Assembly: GCF_000246855.1 (NCBI RefSeq)
Contig: NC_016609.1
Span: 2,604,001 to 2,668,000 of the forward strand
Source of the DNA: Niastella koreensis GR20-10
Lineage (GTDB): Bacteria; Bacteroidota; Bacteroidia; Chitinophagales; Chitinophagaceae
Length of the DNA stretch: 64,000 nucleotides
Direction of reading: 5' to 3'
Below are positions 42,822-51,695 of the stretch, one piece after another. A program made the translations under genes and the position numbers. The number at the start of each line of letters is the position of its first letter. The stretch's first letter is position 1. The notes beneath the pieces were generated by a model. That model saw only the letters and a list, made by a program, of their open reading frames with translations. It was not told the DNA's origin and made no database searches.

Positions 42822-43961
42822 ATGAAATCAGTTTTACTTTTTTTGTTTTTGGGGATCAGCTTTTGCGGTCATACGCAGGACCTGACCGGCATTTGGCGGG
42901 GAAATTTTAAAAGAACCCCGGTGGGCCAGCAAGGCCGCATGATGGATTTATTGGGTAATGATGAGCGTTATAAGTTTGAAGTACAGCTAGATCAGAAAAG
43001 TAAATCATTCAAAGGTGTTACCTATTCCTACCTTACCACCATATTTTACGGGAAGGCCACCTGCCAGGGAACCGTGAACCCCGCCACTCACCAGGTAATG
43101 CTGGAAGAACTGAAAATTGTGGAAGTGCGCATGTCGGGCAGCAGCGATGCCTGTGTGATGACCCTGTTCATGAAATATTCCAAAGAAAATGGTGAAGAGT
43201 TCCTGGAAGGGACCTACATCAGTTACAATACCAAGGATTCAACCAACTGTGGCCGTGGCACCGTTTTTCTGCGTAAGGTTACCACCTCCGATTTTTACGA
43301 GGAACCTTTCCTCACGAATAAAGAAAAGCAAAAGCCGGAAGAGAAAAAACCGGAGGTTGTAAAGGTTGACACCACTACCAACAAGGCGATCGTAAAAACA
43401 ACGCCTAAAACCAAACCGCAAACGACAACCACTGTTAAAAAGCCTGTTAACAACAAGGTAGTTACTACTAAGCCGGCTACTACCAAACCCGATAATAAAG
43501 CCATTGTAAAAACACCTGCCGAAACAAAACCCAATGTAAAAATTGTGGATATGGATACGCTGAAGAAGGTAACGGTAAAAGTGCCGCCGGCTACCATTCC
43601 GGTGCCGAAGGTATTGGCCAGCCGGGAAAATGAACTGGTAAAGACCATTACCACCAATGCCAAAACGGTGGAGATAAATATCTACGACAACGGTACGGTC
43701 GATGGCGATACCATTTCGGTATACGTTGATAAAAAACTGGTGTTGTCAAAGAAACGGCTTACCGAAAAAGCCATTCCGCTCACCTTAACGCTCGATGAAA
43801 ACCTACCCGTTCACGAACTGGTGATGGTGGCCGAAAACCTCGGCGAAATTCCACCCAATACTTCGCTCATGGTAGTAAAAGCAGGCGGCAAGGAATATGA
43901 GGTGAGGATTACTTCTACTGAACAGAAGAATGCGGTAGTGGTGTTTAAGTACGAGAAGTAG
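42822..43961 (+). CDS. Secreted lipocalin-like protein with low-complexity linker, unknown (paralogue 1)
   Basis: 379 residues. Signal peptide (MKSVLLFLFLGISFCGHTQ). N-terminal domain (20-165) of repeated beta strands starting LTGIWRGNF and ending GRGTVFLRKV. Then a Lys/Thr/Pro-rich linker (about 170-265: KTTPKTKPQTTTTVKKP and similar). C-terminal domain (about 275-379) with VEINIYDNGTVDGDTISVY and ENLGEIPPNTSLMVV. Both end domains recur in the next gene, which lacks the linker. Function unknown; surface or periplasmic. Confidence 0.65.
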   Translation: MKSVLLFLFLGISFCGHTQDLTGIWRGNFKRTPVGQQGRMMDLLGNDERYKFEVQLDQKSKSFKGVTYSYLTTIFYGKATCQGTVNPATHQVMLEELKIVEVRMSGSSDACVMTLFMKYSKENGEEFLEGTYISYNTKDSTNCGRGTVFLRKVTTSDFYEEPFLTNKEKQKPEEKKPEVVKVDTTTNKAIVKTTPKTKPQTTTTVKKPVNNKVVTTKPATTKPDNKAIVKTPAETKPNVKIVDMDTLKKVTVKVPPATIPVPKVLASRENELVKTITTNAKTVEINIYDNGTVDGDTISVYVDKKLVLSKKRLTEKAIPLTLTLDENLPVHELVMVAENLGEIPPNTSLMVVKAGGKEYEVRITSTEQKNAVVVFKYEK

Positions 43962-44052
43962 ATCGAATTATCACATTGGCATTTATCTACCGTTTGCATA
44001 AATTTTTCAATTCATATACATAGTACGTGGTATATTCCATTAAAATTAACGC

Positions 44053-44907
44053 ATGCGTTTTTTGCTGTTATCCCTGTTGCTTGGGTTAACCGGGGTTGGT
44101 GAGGCACAACTGTTAACGGGGGTATGGGGTGGAATAAGAACACAGAATGTAGGTGGGTGTTTTCCAGAATATTCAACGGAGCTGCATATTATTTATATGC
44201 AGAACAATGCGTTTATTGGTAATGTATACAGTTACGATAACGACCGGTACACCAAAATAAACTTTTCAGGCAGGTACAACCCGCTTACCAAACGCATGGT
44301 GATTATTGAAAACTCCGTTCTGCAATATAATGTACCCGATAGCTGTATTCCCTGCATAAAAACCTACGAACTTACTTTTTCAAAAAATGGCGAGGGCAAC
44401 GAATTGCTGCAGGGCGAATGGCGCGGCCACGAAATGGGCAATAACAACAATTGTCAGCCTGGTAAAATTTCCCTGGCACGTGTGGCCAAATCAATCTTCC
44501 CGGTTGATGTATACCAGAACGATACCCTGGCCAGATTGCAAAAGAACCTGAAACTGAAAAAGCGGGATAAAGACCTGGTTCAAACGCTTACCATCGATAC
44601 TTCTTTTTTAAAAATTGAATTGTACGACAATGCCGAGATCGATGACGATACGGTAACTGTGTTCCTGAACAATACCATGCTGTTGTACCAAAAACGGCTT
44701 ACCGGCAAACCGCTTGTACTGAATGTAACCGCTTTTCCCAATACCGAATATGAACTGATGATGTATGCCGATAACCTGGGCCGCATTCCACCCAATACTG
44801 CGCTGATGGTTATAACAGCCGGCCGGAAACGCTATCAACTGCACCTGTCGTCGAGCGAGGAGAAAAGCGCCGTGGTACGGTTTAAGTATGAACCGAAAAG
44901 CCAATAG
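44053..44907 (+). CDS. Secreted lipocalin-like protein, unknown (paralogue 2)
   Basis: 284 residues. Signal peptide (MRFLLLSLLLGLTGVGEAQ). N-terminal domain with LLTGVWGGIR and YSYDNDRYTKINFSGRY. C-terminal domain with LKIELYDNAEIDDDTVTVF and DNLGRIPPNTALMVI, which closely matches paralogue 1. It lies 91 bases after paralogue 1. Four cysteines (C-x3-CIPC-like spacing) occur in the N-terminal domain. A word repeat overlaps its stop codon. Family unknown. Confidence 0.65.
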   Translation: MRFLLLSLLLGLTGVGEAQLLTGVWGGIRTQNVGGCFPEYSTELHIIYMQNNAFIGNVYSYDNDRYTKINFSGRYNPLTKRMVIIENSVLQYNVPDSCIPCIKTYELTFSKNGEGNELLQGEWRGHEMGNNNNCQPGKISLARVAKSIFPVDVYQNDTLARLQKNLKLKKRDKDLVQTLTIDTSFLKIELYDNAEIDDDTVTVFLNNTMLLYQKRLTGKPLVLNVTAFPNTEYELMMYADNLGRIPPNTALMVITAGRKRYQLHLSSSEEKSAVVRFKYEPKSQ

Positions 44908-44989
44908 ACAATAGACAATTGGCAAAGGCCCAACCTCCCTGCCGACAGGTCGGGAGGGCCGGGGAAGGCCTCAAGCAATGGGCAATAAA
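44900..44989. repeat. 3' word-repeat element, CAATAGACAATTGGC family
   Basis: GCCAATAGACAATAGAC words at the stop codon of paralogue 2 and CAAGCAATGGGCAATAAATACC words on the far side. A GC-rich palindromic insert lies between them (CCTCCC-TGCCGACAGG-TCGGGAGG, 44934-44957). The stop codon is in the left arm. Confidence 0.6.
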
Positions 44990-45033
44990 TACCTATCTTT
45001 ATTCGCAAATAACGCCTAAGGCCAATATTTACT

Positions 45034-45963
45034 ATGAGTTTAAAGCATTTTAAACCCGCCCACTGGTTATACAACCTGCTTCATTATAAACAACTGCTCC
45101 ATAATAAAAAGGCGTATAAAAAATACAATATAAAGAAGTCGCTCATTGCCTCCGTTAGCAGCAGGGATTTTCCCGATAAGGAATCCCGCGCCTGGCTCGA
45201 TACGGGCGATTCTGCGGTGTTGGCCGCACAGAAAGAAGGCTTTCAACAATTCCCAACCGGAATACAGCAAAAGATCAGGGACTGGAGCACCAAAGGCTAT
45301 ATGGTGCTGGAGAATTATTTTTCACCGGAAGCCTGCGATGCTATTAATAAAGAGATAGACACCCTGATGGCAAATGGCGCCCTGCAATTTAAATGGGGCA
45401 ATAAGCTCATGTTCGCCAATAAAAAATCGGCTGTCATTCGCCAGGCAACAAAAGACCCGCTGATAAGCCGGGTGCTTAATTTTTTGCTGGATAAAGAAAT
45501 GGTGCCGTTTCAAACCATCAATTTTATCAATGGCAGCGGGCAACGGGCGCACTCAGACAGTGTGCACATGACCACCTATCCGCTGGGGTATTTAACCGCC
45601 ATTTGGGTGGCGCTGGAAGATGTGCACCCCGACAGCGGCCCCCTGTTCTATTACCCCGGCAGCCATAAATTACCCTACCTGCTTAATAACCACTGGAACG
45701 CCGGCAGCTCCTTTTTATCGCTGGGAAAACATGATTACCCCGATTATGAAGACATGGTGGAAGAACTGCTGGCAAAACACAAGTTTCCGCGGGAAGAACT
45801 GATTGCCAAAAAAGGCGACGTGCTGATCTGGCATGCCAACCTGGTGCATGGCGGCGCGCCTATCCGCAACCCCGCGCTTACCCGTAAAAGTATGGTAGTG
45901 CATTATTATGCCAGTGATGTGATCAAATACCACGAAATAACGGAGCGCCCTTCCCTGATGTAA
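45034..45963 (+). CDS. Phytanoyl-CoA dioxygenase (PhyH) family oxygenase
   Basis: 309 residues with a double-stranded beta-helix. QRAHSDSVHMTTYP gives the H-x-D iron ligands, NLVHGGAPI the distal His, and LTRKSMVVHYY the Arg that binds 2-oxoglutarate. PhyH enzymes hydroxylate acyl chains or small molecules using Fe(II) and 2-oxoglutarate. The substrate is not evident. About 90 residues precede the domain. Its stop is directly adjacent to the stop of the convergent TonB-receptor gene. Confidence 0.88.
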   Translation: MSLKHFKPAHWLYNLLHYKQLLHNKKAYKKYNIKKSLIASVSSRDFPDKESRAWLDTGDSAVLAAQKEGFQQFPTGIQQKIRDWSTKGYMVLENYFSPEACDAINKEIDTLMANGALQFKWGNKLMFANKKSAVIRQATKDPLISRVLNFLLDKEMVPFQTINFINGSGQRAHSDSVHMTTYPLGYLTAIWVALEDVHPDSGPLFYYPGSHKLPYLLNNHWNAGSSFLSLGKHDYPDYEDMVEELLAKHKFPREELIAKKGDVLIWHANLVHGGAPIRNPALTRKSMVVHYYASDVIKYHEITERPSLM

Positions 45964-48315
45964 TCAGAACTTGAAGTTCCAGGTTATAGACGGGATGATC
46001 GGAAACAGCGATACCTGCTCGGCTTTTATGGTTAAGGAACCGTCGTATGGACTACCCTCCTGGCTGAAATAGATAAAATACGGGTTCAACCTGCTGTATA
46101 CATTGTAAATGCTGAACACCCAGTTGGTTTGAAATTTAGCATCGGGCCGGGTACGGGGTGTATAAACCGCCGAAAGATCCATCCGGTGATAAGGCGCCAG
46201 CCGGTATTGATTGATCCGGCTATACTCCTGGGTAAGTATGCCGCCCACTACATAAAAACGCTCCGGTAAGCTGGTAGCATTGCCGCTGCCGTATACAAAC
46301 ACGCCCGAGAGTTTCCATTTGTTATTTAACTGGTACGTGGCTACTACCGACAGGTCGTGACGGCGATCGTATTTTGATGGATACTTTTGTCCTTCGTTCA
46401 GGGTATCAAACTTACGCCAGGTCCAGGAAAGGGTGTAACCGATCCAGCCGGTAAGCCTGCCCTTTGTTTTATTCAGGAACAACTCTGTACCATAACTCCA
46501 GCCTTTTCCAAAAACAAAATCATTCTCCGGGTCTTTTAATGTGGGGGTATAGCCTTCGCGGTATTCTATCTGGTTGTTCATTTGCTTGTAATACACTTCC
46601 AGCGAAGTTTCCCACATATTATGGCTGAAGTTTTTGAAATAGCCGGCTGCATATTGCCAGCTTTCCTGTGGTTTTACCCGGTAAGTGCTGGGCACCCACA
46701 GATCGGTTGGCAGGGTTGAACCGGCATTGCTTACCAGGTGAATGTATTGCAGGTTGCGGGTAATCCCTGCTTTTAAAGAAGTTTCGTCGTTGATGGCATA
46801 GCGCAGGGTGAACCGCGGTTCAAACCCACCATAGGCTTTTACCGGTTTATTGCGGCCATACGTTATACTGTCAGACTTGTTGCCATTTATATCGGTAGAA
46901 AATATTTTGTAAGGCCCCATTTGTACAAAGCGGCTGAACCGCAACCCGGCGTTTATTTTAATGCGGTCGCTAACGTCCCATTCGTCCTGCAGGTAAATAC
47001 CAGATTCACCGGCATATTTTCTCATGGCATTATCAGGTGTGAACTGGTTACTGCCCTGGTTACCGCTCAAAACATTCGGGGTAAAGGTATGGTAGGTGTA
47101 TGCGGCGCCAAAGCGGACCTTATGTTGGGTGGATGGATAATAATCAAAGTCGGTTTTAGCGTTCCAGTCGTGAATGCCAGATGACAGTTTTATGCTGAAA
47201 TCGTTCTGGGTAGCGCCAAATGAGAACGCATAATCATTATACACCAGCGTGGTATTGGCAAACAGCTTACGGTTAAATACGTGGTTCCAGCGTAAGGTGG
47301 CCGTTGAATTGCCCCAGGGAATATCGGCCTTGAATACGCGGCGCGAGTTGCGGTAAGTAAACACATCCCGGCCAAAATAACCGCTTAGGTACAGGCGGTC
47401 TTTTTCGGAAAAGATATAATTTACCTTGGCATTGAAATCATAGAAATAATACCCTGAGCCGTAAAAATCGCTGTTGGATTTAATGAATGGTTTTACCAGC
47501 AGATCGATGTAGGTGCGCCGGCCGGAAATAATAAAGGAAGATTTATTCTTTTTAATGGGGCCCTGTACCGAAAGCCGGGAGGCAATGGCCCCTATTCCAC
47601 CCTCCACTTCAAATTTGTTCAGGTTGCCTTCTTTCATGGCCACGTCCAGTACCGAAGAAAGCCGTCCGCCATATTGCGCCGGCATGCCGCCTTTTATCAG
47701 CGAAATATTTTTGATGGCATCTGAGTTAAAGATGGAGAAAAAACCAAACAGGTGACCTGTATTGTAAACAATGGCGTCATCGAGCAGGATCAGGTTTTGA
47801 TCGGGCCCCCCGCCCCGTACATACAACCCGGTATTGCCTTCCCCCGCGTTGCGTACCCCCGGCAGCAATTGCAGGGTTTTTAGCAGATCGGTTTCGCCCA
47901 GCAACACCGGTACCGATTTTACCTGGGTTATAGACAGATCTATCTTGCCCATTTGCGCATTCGTTACATTCCCATCGCGCTTGCGGGCCGATACTATTAC
48001 TTCCTCTAAAACGGGTTTTAGTGACAGGTAAAAACTTTGTTCAACGTTTTTGTCGAGGGTAACCTGCTGCTCTACCGGCTGATAGCCGGCAAAGGTCACC
48101 AATACCGGGTAGGCGCCCCGGGGTAATGTTATAGAGTAGAACCCAAACTGGTTGCTTACAATGCTTTTGCCATGTCCGTTTACCGATACCGTAGCGCCAA
48201 TAAGCGTTTCGCCCGATAAAGAGTCGCGCACATATCCGCTCAGCGTAAATTTTTCCTGTGCTGTTGCAAATAATACACTACATAAGCCAAATACTATAGC
48301 AACCAGTTTGGTCAT
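45964..48315 (-). CDS. TonB-dependent receptor with carboxypeptidase-regulatory-like domain
   Basis: 783 residues from the ATG at 48315. Signal peptide, regulatory-like domain (FTLSGYVRDSLSGETLIGATVSVNG), plug with VPVLLGETDLLKTLQLLPGVRNAGEGNTGLYVRGGGPDQNLILLD, and a barrel ending SITWNFKF, a classical terminal aromatic. The plug contains the TonB-type signature region. Unlike the two receptors at 25-31 kb it has a full TonB-receptor layout. Ligand unknown. A DUF3347 gene lies 50 bases upstream on the same strand. Confidence 0.92.
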   Translation of the reverse strand: MTKLVAIVFGLCSVLFATAQEKFTLSGYVRDSLSGETLIGATVSVNGHGKSIVSNQFGFYSITLPRGAYPVLVTFAGYQPVEQQVTLDKNVEQSFYLSLKPVLEEVIVSARKRDGNVTNAQMGKIDLSITQVKSVPVLLGETDLLKTLQLLPGVRNAGEGNTGLYVRGGGPDQNLILLDDAIVYNTGHLFGFFSIFNSDAIKNISLIKGGMPAQYGGRLSSVLDVAMKEGNLNKFEVEGGIGAIASRLSVQGPIKKNKSSFIISGRRTYIDLLVKPFIKSNSDFYGSGYYFYDFNAKVNYIFSEKDRLYLSGYFGRDVFTYRNSRRVFKADIPWGNSTATLRWNHVFNRKLFANTTLVYNDYAFSFGATQNDFSIKLSSGIHDWNAKTDFDYYPSTQHKVRFGAAYTYHTFTPNVLSGNQGSNQFTPDNAMRKYAGESGIYLQDEWDVSDRIKINAGLRFSRFVQMGPYKIFSTDINGNKSDSITYGRNKPVKAYGGFEPRFTLRYAINDETSLKAGITRNLQYIHLVSNAGSTLPTDLWVPSTYRVKPQESWQYAAGYFKNFSHNMWETSLEVYYKQMNNQIEYREGYTPTLKDPENDFVFGKGWSYGTELFLNKTKGRLTGWIGYTLSWTWRKFDTLNEGQKYPSKYDRRHDLSVVATYQLNNKWKLSGVFVYGSGNATSLPERFYVVGGILTQEYSRINQYRLAPYHRMDLSAVYTPRTRPDAKFQTNWVFSIYNVYSRLNPYFIYFSQEGSPYDGSLTIKAEQVSLFPIIPSITWNFKF

Positions 48316-48365
48316 TTGCTGCAATTTTCCGTTATCAAAAACCGGTTACCCGGCCGATAGCGTAA

Positions 48366-48977
48366 TTACTTCGAGTAGTCGATGGAATCTTCCACGCTGC
48401 CGCAATTGATCATTTTACTACCGAAGTAAGGGTTTTTTATATCCCTTTCATAACTGATCCAATAAGCGCCCTGGTTGTTAAAAGCCATTGGGCAGTATTC
48501 CCAGAATAACTTTTTACCACCGTACCTTACTGTACGGGTAAGGGTCCACATGGACTCAGCTATATTTCCAAATATGTTACGCTTTCTTTCAATGTCTTTT
48601 TCTGTGGCCAAAGTCTGTGCCGAATCTGAAATAGTTTTGGTGTAGGTTAGGGCCGTTTCTTTTATTACCCCGGTACTATCGCCTTTTATTTCATTTAATT
48701 TCAGGCTGTCGGAAGCGGTACGCAGGGTTTGCGCGGCGGCCGATGCTTTGGCGGCATCACTGGCTACCAGGGCGTCTTTTAAACTGATGTATGCATTGAT
48801 TAAACCGGTGAACGACTGGTTAAAGGCATCGGAATTACCCTCCATCGATAAGGGTTGTTGTTTTTCTTCTACCCCCCCATTTGCCTGTTTATCTTCTCTT
48901 TTACTATTACAAAAAAAGGGTCGGGCGATAAAGATAACAGCGGCAAGCACAATAACTACGATTAACGTTTTTTTCAT
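48366..48977 (-). CDS. DUF3347-domain secreted/anchored protein
   Basis: 203 residues. An N-terminal hydrophobic anchor (KTLIVVIVLAAVIFIA) is followed by a helical stretch (residues 55-140). The C-terminal block has YCPMAFNNQGAYWISYERDIKNPYFGSKMINCG, the hallmark of DUF3347 seen in copper-efflux membrane-fusion proteins. The paired cysteines (YCPM and INCG) could bind metal. A -7 box TATCTTTG (minus, 48997-49004) would give a 14-base leader. It may be cotranscribed with the TonB receptor. Confidence 0.8.
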   Translation of the reverse strand: MKKTLIVVIVLAAVIFIARPFFCNSKREDKQANGGVEEKQQPLSMEGNSDAFNQSFTGLINAYISLKDALVASDAAKASAAAQTLRTASDSLKLNEIKGDSTGVIKETALTYTKTISDSAQTLATEKDIERKRNIFGNIAESMWTLTRTVRYGGKKLFWEYCPMAFNNQGAYWISYERDIKNPYFGSKMINCGSVEDSIDYSK

Positions 48978-49149
48978 CTCAGACTTTTTAACATACCAAA
49001 GATAAATGAATAACCTTACATTACTGCCTCATACACAAGTGATTTCGTGCTAAAAACGGCCTTGTTTTTGAATAACTGCCATCTTTTGTGGAACACTTCC
49101 CAATCGGCCCGAATTGTTATATTTTTGCACCTCATTTGAAGTAAAATTT

Positions 49150-51162
49150 ATGCTGGCAGGATTAACGAACGTAACTTTTGAATTTGGAGCCCGGGCAATT
49201 GTAGAAGATGCAACCTGGCATATTCAACCCAACGAACGTATTGGATTAATTGGTTATAATGGTACTGGTAAATCTACCTTGCTGAAATTGTTAGTGGGGC
49301 AATACCTGCCCTCGGCAGGTACGGTTGAACGCAGCCGCAGCACCTCCATCGGCTATTTGCACCAGGACCTGTTAAGTTTTGATACGAACGATAGCATCCT
49401 GGGGGTTGCTTTAGGCGCTTTTGAACGCGTAATGCAGCTGGAAAAGGAAATTGAGGAACTGGGTAAAGAACTTGAAAACACGAACAGTGGCCGAACACCG
49501 GCGCAGGAAGATGCGTTGTTGCACAAATATTCCGACCGCTTACATGAAATGGATACCCTCGACGGGTACAACATTCACCATAAAACAGAGGAAGTGCTGC
49601 AGGGGCTTGGGTTCTCCAATGCCGATCTGCAACGGCCCTACAAGGAATTCAGCGGGGGCTGGCGCATGCGGGTGCTGCTGGCGAAAATGATCCTGCAACA
49701 GCCCGATCTGTTGCTGATGGACGAACCTACCAACCACCTTGACCTGCCATCCATTGAATGGCTGGAAAAATACCTGGTGCATTATCAGGGTTCTGTGGTG
49801 ATCGTGAGCCACGATAAGTACTTTCTCGACCGCATGGTAACCAAAATTGTGGAAGTTTACCAACGGCAACTACATGTTTACAATGGTAATTATTCGTACT
49901 ACGAAACAGAGAAAGTACAGCGCGTAGAATTACAACAACGCGCCTTTGAGAACCAGCAGGATTATATTCGCCAGCAGGAGCGTTTTATTGAGCGGTTTAA
50001 AGCCAAGGCCAGTAAAGCGGCCGCCGCACAAAGCGCCATGAAACGCCTCGATAAGCTCGACCGCATCGAAGATGTAGCTATAGAACGGCCTAACATCAAG
50101 ATCAACTTCCAGGTAGATAAAGTGCCGGGTAAAGTGCTGTGCGAATTAAAACATATCACCAAGAAATTCGGCGATAACGAAATCGTTCACGACGCCGGCG
50201 CCGAAATAAACCGCGGCGATAAGATCGCGCTAATTGGGGCCAACGGTAAAGGTAAATCAACCCTGTTGCGCATTATAGCCGGCGCAGAGTCGTTTACCGG
50301 CGAACGCAAATGGGGGCATAATGTAGAAGAAAGCTTTTACGCCCAGCACCAGCTGGAGAGCCTGAACGTAAACAATACCCTGCTGGATGAATTGAAAGGG
50401 GCCGGCAGCCAGAAAACCGAGCAGGAGCTGCGCACCTTACTGGGTTGCTTCTTATTTGGCGGCGACGACGTTGATAAAAAGATCAAAGTATTGAGTGGAG
50501 GTGAAAAAGCCCGCGTGGCCCTGGCAAAAACCATCATCAGCAAGGCCAACTTCCTGATGCTCGATGAGCCTACCAACCACCTTGACATCCATTCCGTAGA
50601 ATTATTGATAGAGGCCCTGAAAAAATACGAAGGCAGTCTTATATTGGTAAGCCACGACCGTTATTTTGTTTCAAAAGTGGCCAATACCATCTGGGAGATC
50701 GATAATAAGAAAATTAAGACATTCCCCGGCGGTTACGAAGAATGGGGTGAATGGAAAGAAAGACAAAAAGCAAATGGAGGACCTGTTGGAAAAAAGTTGG
50801 AAGCCGGTAGTCAGAAAGCAGAGCCGGCTGCGCCAAAACAGGAAGTAGCAGTTCCCAAACCCCAGCCGGTAGTGGATAACAAACCACAGCCCGCCAGCGT
50901 TAAAGAACCGATCAATAAAGAACAGAAAAAAGAATTGCAGAAACAGCAAAAACTGTTTCAGCAACTGGAAGAAAAGATAGCGCAGCTGAACCAGCAAAAA
51001 GCAACGCTGGAAGCGCAGTTAACAGCTCCCGATACCTATTCCGACAGGAATAAATTTGTGCAAACAGAGACAGATTATAAAAAAGTGAGCGACGAACTGG
51101 TGCAAATGAATAAACAGTACGAGGAGGTGTTTGAGAAGATTATGGAGCTGGAGTCGAAATAA
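49150..51162 (+). CDS. ABC-F ATPase (Uup/EttA group)
   Basis: 670 residues from the ATG at 49150. Two ABC domains: GYNGTGKST, EFSGGWRMRVLLA and LLMDEPTNHLD in the first; GANGKGKST, LSGGEKARVALA and LMLDEPTNHLD in the second. The interdomain linker is charged and helical (VELQQRAFENQQDYI...). A C-terminal coiled coil follows a Gln/Pro-rich spacer (from about residue 590, KKELQKQQKLFQQLEEKIAQL). ABC-F proteins act on the ribosome E-site, in translation or antibiotic protection. A -7 box TATTTTTG (49120-49127) is 22 bases upstream. A GNAT gene follows after 7 bases. Confidence 0.93.
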   Translation: MLAGLTNVTFEFGARAIVEDATWHIQPNERIGLIGYNGTGKSTLLKLLVGQYLPSAGTVERSRSTSIGYLHQDLLSFDTNDSILGVALGAFERVMQLEKEIEELGKELENTNSGRTPAQEDALLHKYSDRLHEMDTLDGYNIHHKTEEVLQGLGFSNADLQRPYKEFSGGWRMRVLLAKMILQQPDLLLMDEPTNHLDLPSIEWLEKYLVHYQGSVVIVSHDKYFLDRMVTKIVEVYQRQLHVYNGNYSYYETEKVQRVELQQRAFENQQDYIRQQERFIERFKAKASKAAAAQSAMKRLDKLDRIEDVAIERPNIKINFQVDKVPGKVLCELKHITKKFGDNEIVHDAGAEINRGDKIALIGANGKGKSTLLRIIAGAESFTGERKWGHNVEESFYAQHQLESLNVNNTLLDELKGAGSQKTEQELRTLLGCFLFGGDDVDKKIKVLSGGEKARVALAKTIISKANFLMLDEPTNHLDIHSVELLIEALKKYEGSLILVSHDRYFVSKVANTIWEIDNKKIKTFPGGYEEWGEWKERQKANGGPVGKKLEAGSQKAEPAAPKQEVAVPKPQPVVDNKPQPASVKEPINKEQKKELQKQQKLFQQLEEKIAQLNQQKATLEAQLTAPDTYSDRNKFVQTETDYKKVSDELVQMNKQYEEVFEKIMELESK

Positions 51163-51169
51163 CCATCCC

Positions 51170-51616
51170 ATGAATATAACAATCCGTAAAGGCGTAGAAG
51201 CCGATTACCCGGCCATTATTGAGCTTATTCACCAGTTTGCACTGTACCAGAAAACACCGCAAAGTGTAACAAATTCAGCGGAACAAATGAAAGCAGACAA
51301 CAATTTGTTCCAATGTTTTGTTGCTGTAGATGATTCAAACAGGATCATTGGTTACGCGGCCTGGTTTTTTGCCTATTTCTCCTGGACGGGTAAAGCGCTT
51401 TATCTCGATGATCTGTATGTAGTGGAATCAGCCCGGGGAAAGTCCATAGGCACCCGGCTGCTGCAAACAGTGATTGACCACGCAAGGGGCACCAATTGTG
51501 TAAAAGTACGCTGGCAGGTTTCCAACTGGAACAAACCCGCTATAGCATTCTACCGGAAAATGGGCGCCCTGATAGATGATGTAGAAATGAATTGCCACTT
51601 TGAATTAAGACATTAG
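51170..51616 (+). CDS. GNAT N-acetyltransferase, SSAT-like
   Basis: 148 residues from the ATG at 51170. The acetyl-CoA-binding block is LYVVESARGKSIGTRLLQTVI (R-G-K-x-I-G-x). The N-terminal IRKGVEADYPAIIELIHQFA, YFSWTGKALYLDDLYV and the terminal WNKPAIAFYRKMGA resemble spermidine/thialysine N-acetyltransferases. Substrate is probably an amine. It is 7 bases downstream of the ABC-F gene and likely cotranscribed. Confidence 0.88.
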   Translation: MNITIRKGVEADYPAIIELIHQFALYQKTPQSVTNSAEQMKADNNLFQCFVAVDDSNRIIGYAAWFFAYFSWTGKALYLDDLYVVESARGKSIGTRLLQTVIDHARGTNCVKVRWQVSNWNKPAIAFYRKMGALIDDVEMNCHFELRH

Positions 51617-51695
51617 GTTTCCCTGACCCGCCATAGTTGAGGGGGATTTAATAAACAATAAATCGCATACCCGAAATCAATTGTGGGGATTACAG

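Noticed and set aside
42716-42827. Insertion-sequence remnant
   Set aside because: No transposase fragment is present and the inverted repeat is internal, not terminal; described as an unexplained inverted repeat instead.
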